From: Enterovibrio qingdaonensis
GTDB lineage: Bacteria; Pseudomonadota; Gammaproteobacteria; Enterobacterales; Vibrionaceae
Length of the DNA stretch: 64,000 bases
Reading direction: 5' to 3'
Assembly: GCF_028683135.1 (NCBI RefSeq)
Contig: NZ_JAJUBB010000003.1
Location: 372,001-436,000, forward strand
Each line of letters starts with the position of its first letter. Position 1 is the first letter of the stretch. Made by a program: the position numbers and the translations under genes. Of the stretch, positions 8,823 to 18,613 are shown one piece after another. The notes under the pieces were generated by a model, which ran no database searches, had not been told where the DNA came from, and was given only the letters and a program-made list of their open reading frames with translations.

Positions 8823-9017
8823 ATTAGGTTCCTGCGTTTAAAAAATACGTTCAGCTAAGGCTCTATTTTAATGGCTGTTTATTCAACCAACCAGTTTAGA
8901 TTGAGTGAAAATTCACACTTCACCCAACAAATGCTGTTGGGATACCTTTAATCGTCATTGGGAAATCCCCATTTACATGGTCTAATACATGAAATAGAAC
9001 TACTCGGTGAAGAAATC

Positions 9018-9338
9018 ATGGAAACTTCCCTGCTTTCGATTGATGAAACGCTGGAAACCGCATTCGATATTTTCTACGAAATGGCGGAAGACAATCTGGA
9101 TTATGACGACCTGCTTGCTTATCAAGCTCGCTTTGATGAAGAAGGTGCGGGTATTGCTGTTGATGCACTAGACGATTGGGATAACTTGGTCGGCTTTGAT
9201 GTGGACCGTGACGTCTTTGTTGAAGTTCGAATCGGACTCGCAGCGAATGACACATTGAATGATGTTTTACTTCGCATGTTGATCAGCCGTGACCCAGAGC
9301 AAAAGTTCTGCCACATGCTTTGGAAACGTGCAGAGTAA
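9018..9338 (+). CDS. yciU: YciU/HI1450-type dsDNA-mimic protein (DUF440)
   Basis: 106-residue very acidic protein. The family (HI1450, YciU) mimics the charge of double-stranded DNA and is thought to compete with DNA for binding proteins such as HU. Family landmarks are present: TAFDIFYEMAEDNLDYDDLL, a DDWDNLVGFDVD segment, and the closing LISRDPEQKFCHMLWKR. The ATG at 9018 with GGTGAAG upstream gives the normal family length; a longer TTG frame from 8958 adds 20 residues not seen in the family. It ends at a bidirectional terminator shared with napC. Confidence 0.85.
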   Translation: METSLLSIDETLETAFDIFYEMAEDNLDYDDLLAYQARFDEEGAGIAVDALDDWDNLVGFDVDRDVFVEVRIGLAANDTLNDVLLRMLISRDPEQKFCHMLWKRAE

Positions 9339-9346
9339 GTAGACGA

Positions 9347-9372
9347 AAAGGCCAGCTTCACGCTGGCCTTCA
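9347..9372. terminator. Bidirectional terminator between yciU and napC
   Basis: AAGGCCAGC/GCTGGCCTT, a 9-bp stem with a 5-base loop between convergent genes, with A/T-rich flanks. Confidence 0.85.
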
Positions 9373-9390
9373 TTTTCTAGCATCTACCAC

Positions 9391-9987
9391 TTAGAAACCA
9401 AAATCTTTCCCTGCATCATGATTTCGAGGCAACTTGTGCGCGATACCCTTATGACAATCAATACATGTTTGTCCTGCTTCTTCAGCTTTGTCGTGTACTG
9501 ACGCCGCTACCGTTTTCTGAACGCTAAAATCCATGTATTCAAAGTTATGACAGTTACGGCATTCCTGCGAGTCATTTGCTTTCATTCGATTCCACTCACG
9601 TGTTGCCATTTCTAATCGGTGGTCTTCGAATTTTTGGGGCGTTTCGACAATACCAAAGGCTTTAGCATAAAGCTCTTTGCTGGCCTGAATTTTACGCACC
9701 ATTTTCGGGCCCCACTCTTTCGGGACGTGACAATCAGGACATGTCGCTCTCACACCACTTCGGTTGGTATAGTGAATCGTGCCGACATATTCTTCATAGA
9801 CATTGTCACGCATTTCATGACAGCCAATACAAAACTCTTCTTGGTTGGTCATTTCCATACCCGTGTTAAAACCACCCCAGAAGATAATACCGGCAACAAA
9901 ACCCACAATAAGAACAGTACCGATCGCAAAATGACTTGGGGTTCTAAACCACTTCCATCCGCGTTGTATGAAGTTTGGTAATTTCAT
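9391..9987 (-). CDS. napC: Tetraheme cytochrome c NapC
   Basis: 198-residue membrane-anchored quinol dehydrogenase that passes electrons from the quinol pool to the NapAB nitrate reductase in the periplasm. One transmembrane helix (about 20-40) is followed by four CxxCH heme sites: CIGCH, CPDCH, CRNCH and CIDCH. It is the last gene of the operon, 9 bases after napB. TorC at 54.1 kb has the same N-terminal tetraheme module plus an extra domain, so the two are paralogues serving different reductases. Confidence 0.97.
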   Translation of the reverse strand: MKLPNFIQRGWKWFRTPSHFAIGTVLIVGFVAGIIFWGGFNTGMEMTNQEEFCIGCHEMRDNVYEEYVGTIHYTNRSGVRATCPDCHVPKEWGPKMVRKIQASKELYAKAFGIVETPQKFEDHRLEMATREWNRMKANDSQECRNCHNFEYMDFSVQKTVAASVHDKAEEAGQTCIDCHKGIAHKLPRNHDAGKDFGF

Positions 9988-9996
9988 CCTTCCCCC

Positions 9997-10476
9997 TTAC
10001 TGACCGAACTTGCCAGCAGGAACAAAGTCGTTTTCAACCAACACATCCGTTTGCGCTTGCGGCACATGACACTGTAGGCAGAAATATCGACGCGCTGAGA
10101 CTTCCGTCAACACGCGATTATCTCTGTCCATAAAGTGAGTTGGGCTAATACGAGGTGCTCCCGTTTTACGGTAAACATCAACATCATGACACTCTAAACA
10201 CGAGTTGTTCGCCTGATTCACCTGATAGCCGTCTATTGAATGAGGGATCATAGGTGGCTGATTGACATAGTTAAGCGCAATTCGCTCCTGATTTTTTGGG
10301 ACATTCTTAATGTCCGGTACAACATTCGCTTCTTCTATTCCTGTCGTGCCGCGCAATGATTCAACAACAACGGCCTCCTCTGTTACGTTTTCAGTATTTG
10401 CACTCACGACATTTGCATAAACGGCCACACCAATAAGTGCAGACAACAGCAAAGAAACCGCTTTTTTACTCTTCAT
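9997..10476 (-). CDS. napB: Periplasmic diheme cytochrome c NapB
   Basis: 159-residue small subunit of periplasmic nitrate reductase; it relays electrons from NapC to NapA. It has a Sec signal (KSKKAVSLLLSALIGVAVYA) and two heme motifs, CLECH and CLQCH, plus the conserved PP-x-IPHS segment before the first. The ATG at 10476 has GGAGC upstream and lies inside the 3' end of napH (11-base overlap); the longer frame to 10533 is rejected. Confidence 0.95.
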   Translation of the reverse strand: MKSKKAVSLLLSALIGVAVYANVVSANTENVTEEAVVVESLRGTTGIEEANVVPDIKNVPKNQERIALNYVNQPPMIPHSIDGYQVNQANNSCLECHDVDVYRKTGAPRISPTHFMDRDNRVLTEVSARRYFCLQCHVPQAQTDVLVENDFVPAGKFGQ

Positions 10477-11326
10477 TTTCGGCTCCAAATCTTTTTCTGA
10501 ATTCCAAAACTTGTTCGGCACACACATCGACACAGCGGCCGCAACTCATACAATTTCTGTCCATCACTCGCACATCTCCACCTTTCAGTGGTTGCCTTAA
10601 CACATGTGGTTCAGGGCAGACGTTGAAACAATCCATACATTTTGTGCAGGCACTTCGCTTAACAGCGGCCACACGCAGAACACTCTTTTGACCAATCAGC
10701 GCATAAGTGGAACCCAACGGGCAGAGATGTCCGCACCAGCCATGCTCGACAAGGAGCAAATCCAGTACAAAGACGCAAGCCACCAGCCAAATTCCACCAC
10801 CGACGCCGAATATCAACCCTCTGTGTAGCGCAGAGACAGGATCCAGCCATGTCCACAACAAGGTTCCAGATACGCCACTACCGATGATTAACAGCCCAAG
10901 AAGCCAATAACGAATCGATGAAGACATCTGAAAGCTCGCTTTCAGGTTCAGATTTCTTCTCAACCACGCTGCAAAATCCGTCACTATGTTCATTGGACAT
11001 ACCCATCCGCAAAACACGCGTGGTGCAACCAAGGCATAGAGCCCGATAACGACTGCCAGCCCTATTAAGCCTTCTGGCTCTAGCAGATGCCCAGTTGCCA
11101 TCGCTTGTGCGGCAATGAGAGGATCAGTGAAAGGCACAACATCCAACAATACGCTTGCAGACAAGTTGCCTTTCAGCACCCAAATACCCCACATTGGCCC
11201 AGCGAAGAACGCGAGAAGCACAGATAGCTGGGTTATTCGGCGTAGCAGCAGATAACGATGTGATCGCCACCACCCCAAGCGTTTAACCGCCTCTTTGCCA
11301 GCGTCTTTTGCAAGGTTCTTAGCCAT
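10466..11326 (-). CDS. napH: Ferredoxin-type quinol dehydrogenase membrane subunit NapH
   Basis: 286-residue inner membrane protein with four to five membrane helices, two cytoplasmic CxxxCP motifs (CGWVCP, CGHLCP) and two 4Fe-4S clusters near the C-terminus (CTKCMDCFNVCP, CMSCGRCVDVC). With NapG it feeds electrons from ubiquinol toward NapC/NapB. The ATG at 11326 overlaps the napG stop by one base (TGATG) with GGAGGGG upstream, so the two are tightly coupled. Confidence 0.95.
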   Translation of the reverse strand: MAKNLAKDAGKEAVKRLGWWRSHRYLLLRRITQLSVLLAFFAGPMWGIWVLKGNLSASVLLDVVPFTDPLIAAQAMATGHLLEPEGLIGLAVVIGLYALVAPRVFCGWVCPMNIVTDFAAWLRRNLNLKASFQMSSSIRYWLLGLLIIGSGVSGTLLWTWLDPVSALHRGLIFGVGGGIWLVACVFVLDLLLVEHGWCGHLCPLGSTYALIGQKSVLRVAAVKRSACTKCMDCFNVCPEPHVLRQPLKGGDVRVMDRNCMSCGRCVDVCAEQVLEFRKRFGAENEE

Positions 11327-12123
11327 CAATTCCCCTCCAACGGTGCGCGTATAGGCAAAGTCAGCTGACGAGGTACGAGGCTTTCGCCATCATTCGCCGC
11401 TTTCTCTTCCCATCCCAAGCGATAATGTTCACCGAGTTTTCCGCGCGCCAAGTTGGTTGGCACAACCTTGATAGCAGTCTCGTCCAACACGCAGGCATGC
11501 TCACACAAGCCGCATCCCGTACAACGGTCAGCATTGACCATGGGAATTAGCTTCGCGTGTTTTCCCGTGCGTTGGTTGTGCATGGGTTCTAGTGTTATTG
11601 CTTCATCAATGAGAGGACATACGCGGTAGCACACATCACACCGTAATCCCTGCCAATTTAGGCAGTTTTCATGGTCGATCAGTACCGCGGTACCCATTCT
11701 GGCTTCTGTGATATCGGTGAGGTCGCGGTTCAGCGCACCACTTGGGCATGCCACAACGCAAGGAATATCCTCACACATTTCACACGGGATGCTCCGCGCA
11801 TCGAAATACGGGGTTCCCGCTGCAACCGGTGATAGCAGTGTTGCCAGTTTCAAGGTGTCGTATGGACAGTCACGTACACACAAGCCACAACGCACACAGG
11901 CATTGAGAAAATCGCTCTCCTCCAGCGCACCGGGTGGACGAATCGGTATACCGCTTTGTGCTTGGCTTTGCTTAGACTGCAAACCCAATACTGTTACCGC
12001 TATTCCCGCCCCTGCTGCAGTGCGCGCCGCATCTCGGAGAAATCGACGACGACTGGTGTCAGACCCGCCTGAAAGGCTGGTTGATTTCTCTTTTTGCTGA
12101 GTGAGGTCCGTGTGCTTTTTCAT
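11326..12123 (-). CDS. napG: Ferredoxin-type protein NapG
   Basis: 265-residue periplasmic iron-sulfur protein that works with NapH in quinol oxidation for nitrate reduction. A twin-arginine signal ([12 protein letters not shown]) lies at about 24-35. Four 4Fe-4S cysteine clusters follow: [35 protein letters not shown] and [11 protein letters not shown]. It sits 19 bases downstream of napA. Confidence 0.95.
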   Translation of the reverse strand: MKKHTDLTQQKEKSTSLSGGSDTSRRRFLRDAARTAAGAGIAVTVLGLQSKQSQAQSGIPIRPPGALEESDFLNACVRCGLCVRDCPYDTLKLATLLSPVAAGTPYFDARSIPCEMCEDIPCVVACPSGALNRDLTDITEARMGTAVLIDHENCLNWQGLRCDVCYRVCPLIDEAITLEPMHNQRTGKHAKLIPMVNADRCTGCGLCEHACVLDETAIKVVPTNLARGKLGEHYRLGWEEKAANDGESLVPRQLTLPIRAPLEGN

Positions 12124-12142
12124 CGTATGGCCTGCTAATCCA

Positions 12143-14629
12143 TCAAGCCTTTACGACTTTCACGGCACATTTCTTGTAGTCGGTTTCTTTTGACAGCGGA
12201 TCCGTCGCGTCCAATGTCAATTTGTTTACCAACTGACCTGCGTCGAAGAACGGCATAAACACCAGCCCTTTCGGTACGCGGTTACGACCACGCGTTTCCA
12301 CGTGTGTAGTCACTTCTCCGCGACGCGAAACCACTTTCACTGCGTCACCACGGCGCAAACCGCGTGCACGTGCATCCAGTGGGTGCATGTACACAACTGC
12401 ATCAGGGAACGCGCGATATAGCTCAGGTACGCGACGTGTCATGGTGCCAGTATGCCAGTGCTCAAGAACACGTCCGGTAGATAACCACATGTCGTATTCT
12501 TCATCCGGAGCCTCGGCGGCAGGTTCGTAAGGCAGCGCAAAAATAACAGCTTTCTTGTCAGGTTTTCCGTAGAACGCAAAGCCCTCGCCTGCTTCCACAT
12601 AAGGGTCGTAACCTTCCGCGTAACGCCATAGTGTTTCTTTGCCATCCACCACAGGCCAACGCAGGCCGCGCGCTTGGTGATACATGTCAAACGGAGCAAG
12701 GTCATGCGCTTTACCGCGACCAAATTCTGCGTACTCTTCAAACAGCCCTTTTTGAATATAAAAGCCCGCGTCTCGCGCATCATCATTCAAGCGATCTGCT
12801 GGGATCTCATCAAGTCCGTATTTGTCCGCTTTTCCGTTTGCGAACAGAATGTCAAACAATGTCTTGTCACTGAATTCGGGTTTTTTCGCAACCAAGTCTT
12901 GTGGCCATACGTCGGACACCTTAATGCGTTTTGACAGCTCGACGATTTGCCATAAATCTGATTTCGCCCCACCCGGAGCCTTGACTTGTTGATACCAGAA
13001 TTGGGTTCGACGCTCTGCGTTTCCGTACGCACCTTCTTTTTCAACCCACATAGCGGTAGGGAGAATAAGGTCAGACGCCATTGCTGTTACGGTTGGGTAT
13101 GGATCAGAACAAATAATGAAGTTTCGCGGATCGCGATAGCCCGGCAGACGTTCTTCATTGATATTTGGACCAGCTTGCATGTTGTTGTTACACATCACCC
13201 AGTACACATTGAGCTTGCCATCTTTCAGCATGCGATCTTGCAAAATGGCGTGATAGCCCGGTTTAGGTGGAATGGTGCCTTCGGGCAGTTGCCATTTATC
13301 TTCTGCAAACTCGCGGTGTTTCGGGTTAGCGACCACCATATCTGCTGGCAAGCGGTGTGCAAAGGTACCCACTTCACGCGCTGTACCGCAGGCCGAAGGT
13401 TGACCGGTCAACGAGAAAGGACCACAACCCGGCTTAGAAATTTTGCCTGTTAATAGGTGAATGTTGTAAACGAGGTTGTTCGCCCATACGCCACGAGTAT
13501 GTTGGTTAAAGCCCATGGTCCAGTAAGAAACCACGTTCACTTTAGGGTCAGCATAAAGCTCGGCTAACGCGTTAAGTTGGTCCTCTGGAACACCAGAAAG
13601 CTCAGACACAGATTTGACATCGTAATCAGCGACAAACTTTGCGAACGCATCAAAATCAATCGGATCTGATGCACCACTTCCCGCATTCTTGGCTGCCTTT
13701 TCCAGCGCATGAGTAGGACGAAGGCCATAACCAATATCTGTCGCGCCTTTACGGAAGTTGACGTGTTTTTCAATGAATCCTTTATCAACTTTGTTGTTCT
13801 GAATGATGTAGTTCGCAACAAAGTTCAGGATGGCCAGGTCCGTTTGCGGCGTAAAGATCATGCCGTTATCGGCCAGCTCGAAACTGCGATGTTCAAAGGT
13901 AGAGAGCACTGCGACTTTTACATGCGGCGCAGATAGACGACGATCAGCCAGACGCGACCATAAGATGGGGTGCATTTCCGCCATGTTGGAGCCCCAAAGC
14001 ACAAACGCATCGGCTTGTTCGAGGTCGTCATAACATCCCATCGGCTCATCCATACCAAAGGTACGCATAAAGCCAACCACCGCAGATGCCATACAATGGC
14101 GTGCATTTGGGTCAATATTGTTTGAGCGAAAGCCCGCTTTCATCAATTTTGCAGCAGCGTAGCCTTCCCATACCGTCCATTGGCCTGAACCGAACATACC
14201 CACTGTTGTTGGGCCATTTTGCTGAATTGCAGTGACGTACTTTTCTGCCATCAAATCCAATGCTTCATCCCATGACACTGGCACGAATTCACCGTCTTTG
14301 TCGTAAACACCGTCAGTTTTACGCAGCAACGGCTGAGTTAAACGGTCTTTTCCGTACATGATTTTTGGCAAGAAGTATCCTTTGATGCAGTTCAACCCTC
14401 GGTTAACTGGCGCATCCGGGTCACCTTGTGATGCCACAATTCGACCGTTTTGAGTCCCCACCAACACACCACAGCCTGTACCACAAAAACGACAAGGTGC
14501 TTTGTCCCATTTAACCTGGTCATCGTTACCAGCTGCTTGTGCAACCGTAACGGGCAGTGTGATCCCCGCAGCACTTGCGGCCGCGGCGGCTGCATTGGCT
14601 TTAAGGAACTTTCTACGCGTTAAGTTCAT
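12143..14629 (-). CDS. napA: Periplasmic nitrate reductase catalytic subunit NapA
   Basis: 828-residue molybdenum bis-MGD enzyme that reduces nitrate to nitrite in the periplasm. A twin-arginine signal ([16 protein letters not shown]) starts at residue 3. The 4Fe-4S cluster cysteines are at 46, 49, 53 and 81 (CRFCGTGC, then GLNC). The molybdenum-ligating Cys is at 179 in NARHCMASA. Length matches the family. GGAGAG precedes the ATG, which lies 17 bases inside napD. The D-A order fits the need of NapD to bind the NapA leader. Confidence 0.98.
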   Translation of the reverse strand: MNLTRRKFLKANAAAAAASAAGITLPVTVAQAAGNDDQVKWDKAPCRFCGTGCGVLVGTQNGRIVASQGDPDAPVNRGLNCIKGYFLPKIMYGKDRLTQPLLRKTDGVYDKDGEFVPVSWDEALDLMAEKYVTAIQQNGPTTVGMFGSGQWTVWEGYAAAKLMKAGFRSNNIDPNARHCMASAVVGFMRTFGMDEPMGCYDDLEQADAFVLWGSNMAEMHPILWSRLADRRLSAPHVKVAVLSTFEHRSFELADNGMIFTPQTDLAILNFVANYIIQNNKVDKGFIEKHVNFRKGATDIGYGLRPTHALEKAAKNAGSGASDPIDFDAFAKFVADYDVKSVSELSGVPEDQLNALAELYADPKVNVVSYWTMGFNQHTRGVWANNLVYNIHLLTGKISKPGCGPFSLTGQPSACGTAREVGTFAHRLPADMVVANPKHREFAEDKWQLPEGTIPPKPGYHAILQDRMLKDGKLNVYWVMCNNNMQAGPNINEERLPGYRDPRNFIICSDPYPTVTAMASDLILPTAMWVEKEGAYGNAERRTQFWYQQVKAPGGAKSDLWQIVELSKRIKVSDVWPQDLVAKKPEFSDKTLFDILFANGKADKYGLDEIPADRLNDDARDAGFYIQKGLFEEYAEFGRGKAHDLAPFDMYHQARGLRWPVVDGKETLWRYAEGYDPYVEAGEGFAFYGKPDKKAVIFALPYEPAAEAPDEEYDMWLSTGRVLEHWHTGTMTRRVPELYRAFPDAVVYMHPLDARARGLRRGDAVKVVSRRGEVTTHVETRGRNRVPKGLVFMPFFDAGQLVNKLTLDATDPLSKETDYKKCAVKVVKA

Positions 14630-14900
14630 TGCGCTCTCCTTCCATTACTGATTCAGGCTCTTCGTTCTCGACCTGATGAAATACAAGCGTTGCCGCCAAT
14701 ACACCCGGCAACGCTTTAATTTGGTCAAACACTTCCAGCAGCATTGATCGGCTGCTTCCTTCAACAACCACGATGAGCTTTCCGGCCTCTGACGCTGCAG
14801 GTACTTCGGTCCCTTCAAACGCTTCAATACTCGATTTGACGGTCTCAATTTGGTCGGCCGCAGCATGTACAATCAGGCTGCTAACGTGATACTCATTCAA
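14613..14900 (-). CDS. napD: NapD, chaperone of the NapA Tat leader
   Basis: 95-residue cytoplasmic chaperone that binds the NapA signal peptide and controls its export. The family pattern is visible: [10 protein letters not shown] at the start, then a ferredoxin-like fold with alternating beta strands ([20 protein letters not shown]). The longest frame runs to 15059 but would cover much of napF. The homologous sequence begins at a TTG at 14898-14900 that overlaps the napF stop, so translation is probably coupled. A weak TTG start may set low expression. Confidence 0.88.
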   Translation of the reverse strand: MNEYHVSSLIVHAAADQIETVKSSIEAFEGTEVPAASEAGKLIVVVEGSSRSMLLEVFDQIKALPGVLAATLVFHQVENEEPESVMEGERNELNA

Positions 14901-15376
14901 AGTGATTGCTCCATTGAAATTGCGGAAACGGGACAAGGTGAGACGCAAGCACCACACCCTGTACATGAAGATGTTGAAATCAGGGGTTGAGCAACGCTCC
15001 CCCTTGTCATTTGAAATTGAATCGCACGTGGCTCGCAGACATCTGCGCAGCTTCTGCATTCAACAGCATTTTTCGCTAAGCAATGGGAGGTAATCGAAAC
15101 TGTCTGATTCCAAGGCACTGTGGACTCTTCTTGAAAGAGACGTTCTGGGCAGCTTTCTGCACAGGCATAACAAAAAGTGCATTCGCCCTTATTAAAATCG
15201 ATGGTTGGAAAACCACCATCACCCGATACAATGATTCTTTCTGGACATGCTTGTTGGCATTTTCCGCAGCGCGTGCAGTGATCGGAAAATGCGTCCGCAT
15301 CCTTTACCCAAGGAAGAGACTGATGTGAGATTTTCTGTTTGCTTCTAAGGAAAAAGCGACGTTGTTTGTCTACCAT
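14897..15376 (-). CDS. napF: Ferredoxin-type protein NapF
   Basis: 159-residue cytoplasmic iron-sulfur protein that assists assembly of the NapA iron-sulfur cluster. Cys clusters CTRCGKCQQACP, CTFCYACAESCP and CTGCGACVSPCP are in order. A fourth group CRSCADVCEP precedes the last. The start is the ATG at 15376. It is the first gene of napFDAGHBC, reading away from narQ. Confidence 0.93.
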   Translation of the reverse strand: MVDKQRRFFLRSKQKISHQSLPWVKDADAFSDHCTRCGKCQQACPERIIVSGDGGFPTIDFNKGECTFCYACAESCPERLFQEESTVPWNQTVSITSHCLAKNAVECRSCADVCEPRAIQFQMTRGSVAQPLISTSSCTGCGACVSPCPVSAISMEQSL

Positions 15377-15454
15377 GAGCAACCCTACGTTTCTCTTTTA
15401 CTCGCCAGTACTTAGCTTAAGTATTAACGTAAAAAGAACTGGTGGTAGGAGATA

Positions 15455-15470
15455 TACCTCTAAGGGGGTA
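15455..15470. promoter_or_regulatory. NarP/NarL-type 7-2-7 site between napF and narQ
   Basis: TACCTCT-AA-GGGGGTA is a perfect fit in spacing to paired NarP/NarL heptamers (TACYYMT-N2-AKRRGTA) with one base off in the second half. Another GGGGGTA half-site is at 15475-15481. It lies in the shared promoter region of napFDAGHBC and narQP, as expected for NarP control of its own operon and of nap. Confidence 0.7.
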
Positions 15471-15507
15471 GATCGGGGGTAGTATTGTCCTAGATCAATT
15501 TACTCTA

Positions 15508-15521
15508 TTGTTGCAAATCAC
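15508..15521. promoter_or_regulatory. Possible FNR half-matched site
   Basis: TTGTT-N4-ATCAC differs from the FNR consensus TTGAT-N4-ATCAA by one base in each half. The position between nap and narQ makes anaerobic control reasonable. The match is imperfect. Confidence 0.35.
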
Positions 15522-15550
15522 ATTATGACGAAAACTGTGGAAGTACTCGC

Positions 15551-17257
15551 TTGAAGGGCAGACCAAATTTGAACGCAACCGTTAAGAAGTCCGTAACAAC
15601 AACTGTCGCACGCGCCCTGCTAACCATATTGACACTGGCGGTCATTATCACGGGCTTTTCCATTATCACTCTCGCGTCAAGTCTGAACGATGCAGCAGCC
15701 GTTAATACCTCTGGCTCATTGCGCATGCAAAGCTATCGACTCGCTTATGACATAGTGACTGACTCACCGCGCTATGCTGACCATATCGGGATGTTCGAAG
15801 CCTCTCTTTTATCGCCCGAATTGCAATTGCTTGATAACCTTGCGGTCCCTGAAGAAATCCGTGTTAGGTACGACTTACTCATTGCACAGTGGCTCAAACT
15901 TCGTCCAGATCTTGAAGGGCCAGATCGGAGTTTCTATCTTGAGCAAGTCGGCCTTTTCGTCAACGAAATAGACCGATTTGTATTTGCGCTACAAACGCAC
16001 TCAGAAAACAAACTGCAAGTCCTTGCTCTGGTTAGCAGTGCTGGCTTGGGTCTAATTCTTGCTGTCGTCATTTTTCTTATTCACTACACCCAAAAACGCA
16101 TTGTTAATCCGTTAAATCAATTGGTACTGGCAAGCCAGAACATCCAAAAAAGAGAGTTTGACATTGATTTACCTGCCGCTCGCAGCAACGAACTCGGGGT
16201 GTTAACAGAAAGCTTTGGACTGATGGCAAACGAGCTCAAGGAGTTGTATGCCGACTTGGAATCAAAAATTGAGTTAAAAACACAGAAACTCACCAAAGCG
16301 AATCGTGCCCTCAATGTGTTATACGATTGCTCTACTCAACTATCGTCTAGCTTTCTCACCCGTGAAAGCTTTACAAAAATGCTCGCGATAACCTTGAAGG
16401 TTGATGGCGTTCAGGCCCTTCGACTTCGTGTGAACAACCCAAAATTGTCTGAATGGGAAATCGAAACCGGTGAAACAACCCAACAAGCGTGGCATACCCA
16501 ACCGCTTAAACTGGACGGAGAAACATTGGGTGCATTAGAGTGGCAAGGTGACGTAGCCATGGCGGATACGGTGTTGCTGTCGAATCTCGCGTCTGTGATG
16601 GCGAGAGGCATTTACTACAATCATGCGCACAAGCAAGCGACTCACGTTGCCGTTATGGAAGAGCGCGCTACCCTTGCGCGAGAGCTGCACGACTCTATCG
16701 CGCAGTCTCTCTCATACCTAAAAATCCAAACATCTTTACTAAAACGCCACCTTAAGTTGTTAGATAACCAAGAGTGCGATGAAATCGCCAACGAGATTAG
16801 TCTGCAATTGGGTATTGCTTACAATCAACTGCGCGAGTTACTCAATGCATTCCGTTTATCGCTGACAAACAGTGATTTTGGCTTGGCACTTCACGAATTG
16901 GTGAAGACACTGCAGATGCAAGTAGCAGCTCCGATCTCCATTGTTTCCTCCATTGATGCAGTGTCTATGGACGCGCAACGTCAAATGCACATTTTACAAA
17001 TAATAAGAGAGGCATGTGCGAATGCGATTAAGCACGCACAAGCAGACGAAATAACCATAAAATGTCATCAAGATAAGACGTTTGCGTATGTGGATATCAT
17101 CGACAACGGAAACGGCTTTGAGTTGGCCGAAGAAAAACCTGACCACTATGGTTTAAATATTATGCAGGAGCGCGCGCAGTTACTCGGTGGAGATCTGCGT
17201 ATAGTGACATCGCCCGATCACGGTTGCACCGTCTCCCTTGTGTTCTCGTTGAAATAA
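15551..17257 (+). CDS. narQ: Nitrate/nitrite sensor histidine kinase NarQ
   Basis: 568-residue inner membrane kinase. Two membrane helices (about 18-42 and 156-178) bracket the periplasmic sensor. The ligand-binding P-box follows the first helix, with the GSLRMQSYRLAYD pattern around residue 56-68. A HAMP domain, a cysteine-containing central region and a HisKA_3 kinase follow. The phosphorylated His is at about 380 in ARELHDSIAQSL. An HATPase domain ends with HYGLNIMQERA. The start is a TTG at 15551 with GGAAG upstream; a second TTG at 15569 is also possible. narP follows 16 bases later. Confidence 0.93.
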   Translation: MKGRPNLNATVKKSVTTTVARALLTILTLAVIITGFSIITLASSLNDAAAVNTSGSLRMQSYRLAYDIVTDSPRYADHIGMFEASLLSPELQLLDNLAVPEEIRVRYDLLIAQWLKLRPDLEGPDRSFYLEQVGLFVNEIDRFVFALQTHSENKLQVLALVSSAGLGLILAVVIFLIHYTQKRIVNPLNQLVLASQNIQKREFDIDLPAARSNELGVLTESFGLMANELKELYADLESKIELKTQKLTKANRALNVLYDCSTQLSSSFLTRESFTKMLAITLKVDGVQALRLRVNNPKLSEWEIETGETTQQAWHTQPLKLDGETLGALEWQGDVAMADTVLLSNLASVMARGIYYNHAHKQATHVAVMEERATLARELHDSIAQSLSYLKIQTSLLKRHLKLLDNQECDEIANEISLQLGIAYNQLRELLNAFRLSLTNSDFGLALHELVKTLQMQVAAPISIVSSIDAVSMDAQRQMHILQIIREACANAIKHAQADEITIKCHQDKTFAYVDIIDNGNGFELAEEKPDHYGLNIMQERAQLLGGDLRIVTSPDHGCTVSLVFSLK

Positions 17258-17273
17258 CCCACCGGAGTTTGCA

Positions 17274-17903
17274 ATGACTGAATGGAATGTACTTCTCGTT
17301 GATGATCACCCTTTAATGCGCAAAGGGCTTGCTCAGTTATTAAAATTCGAGCCTGAAATTGGCCATGTGTCTGAAGTCAGCACGGGGACCGATGCCATCG
17401 CCGAAGCAGAGAGGCACGAACCCGACTTGATCATTCTCGACCTCAATATGAAAGGTTTATCCGGACTCGATACCTTGCGCGCATTGCGCTCAGACGGCTG
17501 CACGTCGGTCATTGTCATTTTGACGGTCTCCGACAGCCCAAATGACATTCATGCAATTGTGCAGGCTGGTGCTGACGGGTACCTACTTAAAGACAGCGAG
17601 CCAGAAGAAATAATTGAACAATTAAAAGTCGCGATGACAGGTGAAAAAGCCTATAGCGATACGGTAAAAGCGTTTTTGGAACGAACACAGGACCAAACCT
17701 CTCCACTGAGTGTGCTGACAGAGCGCGAAATGCAGATTTTACAGCAAGTTTCTAAAGGCTTTCGCAATAAACAAATTGGCGAACACCTTTATATTTCGGA
17801 AGCAACAGTCAAAGTCCATTTGAAAAACCTGTTGAAGAAGCTCGGTGTCGAATCAAGAATGGCGGCAACGCTTTTATACCTTGAGCATGAATCCATGAAT
17901 TAA
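17274..17903 (+). CDS. narP: Response regulator NarP
   Basis: 209-residue LuxR-type response regulator that activates nap and other anaerobic genes when phosphorylated by NarQ. The receiver domain has phosphoacceptor Asp56 (LIILDLNMKG), with the DD pair at 10-11. The helix-turn-helix (LTEREMQILQQVSKGFRNKQI) fills about 145-200. CCGGAG lies before the ATG. Coupling to narQ and proximity to nap support NarP rather than a generic LuxR regulator. Confidence 0.93.
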   Translation: MTEWNVLLVDDHPLMRKGLAQLLKFEPEIGHVSEVSTGTDAIAEAERHEPDLIILDLNMKGLSGLDTLRALRSDGCTSVIVILTVSDSPNDIHAIVQAGADGYLLKDSEPEEIIEQLKVAMTGEKAYSDTVKAFLERTQDQTSPLSVLTEREMQILQQVSKGFRNKQIGEHLYISEATVKVHLKNLLKKLGVESRMAATLLYLEHESMN

Positions 17904-18270
17904 TGGTGATACGGCGTTTTTGAGCAGTGGATTCATTCACTTTTGGTAACGCCTCCTCTAACCAATCAGCCGAATAATGCGTTGCCAGCAAATCATCTGA
18001 CTGACCTATTAATTACACTTAGTTGTGATATCCCGTCGATATTCTTGAGTAGAGAGTGACGAGCATATTTGTCCATGGTACTCCTGAACACTGAATTAAC
18101 GTCGTTTACCAAGGTTGAAGCGACAACGCATAGACAGCTAGTAGCCCTGAGAATGGTAGCTGTCGCTTTCATCACTGACTGGATCGTGATGTAAGCGTTA
18201 GCCAATCTGGCATCGTCATATCAAGGGTCAATACTGTTAATTATGAGTCGATTATTCAAGGAGACGAATC
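17904..18270. other. Intergenic region after narP, no gene seen
   Basis: 367 bases. The only structure noticed is an imperfect nested hairpin near 18118-18170 (ACAGCTA/TAGCTGT within an AAGCG/CGCTT outer stem), which could act as a weak terminator. No convincing coding frame. Confidence 0.4.
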
Positions 18271-18546
18271 ATGTTCAAAGTAATTAGCTGCGCATTAGGG
18301 ATTCTGGTATCTGCGGTTATTGTTTATCTGTTCTTCACTGGCAACACCGCGTCTGCTGTCATTCTTTTTATCGGTGCCGCTGCTTTTGGCCCCTTGTTAA
18401 CGAAAATAATCAAGGGTGAATTGTACCTAGGGTCAGCTTCATACAATACGAGCAAAGGTGTGAATGACATGACCTCAAGTGGCCCTATGGCATATAGCGC
18501 AACAAGCAACTCATCGGGTGATTGTGGTGGTGACGGTGGTTGCTAG
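18271..18546 (+). CDS. Small membrane protein with Gly/Cys-rich tail
   Basis: 91 residues, not recognised. Two hydrophobic segments (about 5-22 and 27-44) form a probable membrane hairpin. The remaining 45 residues are polar, Ser-rich, and end in GDCGGDGGC. CAAGGAG lies 8 bases before the ATG and a good terminator follows, so the gene is probably real. The Cys-Gly tail resembles small proteins with metal-binding or membrane-anchoring tails, but no function can be assigned. Confidence 0.7.
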   Translation: MFKVISCALGILVSAVIVYLFFTGNTASAVILFIGAAAFGPLLTKIIKGELYLGSASYNTSKGVNDMTSSGPMAYSATSNSSGDCGGDGGC

Positions 18547-18570
18547 TCGCATCACCTTTAAATAACACAA

Positions 18571-18598
18571 AAAAAGGCTCACTTTAGTGAGCCTTTTT
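18571..18598. terminator. Bidirectional terminator before the RTX gene end
   Basis: AAGGCTCACT/AGTGAGCCTT stem with A-run and T-run on both sides; it serves the small membrane protein gene and the convergent RTX gene. Confidence 0.9.
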
Positions 18599-18613
18599 AC
18601 GTAGTTTCATGAT

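Noticed and set aside
12986-13453. 155-residue open frame antisense to napA
   Set aside because: It is a shadow of the napA reading frame, has no ribosome binding site and encodes no recognisable protein.
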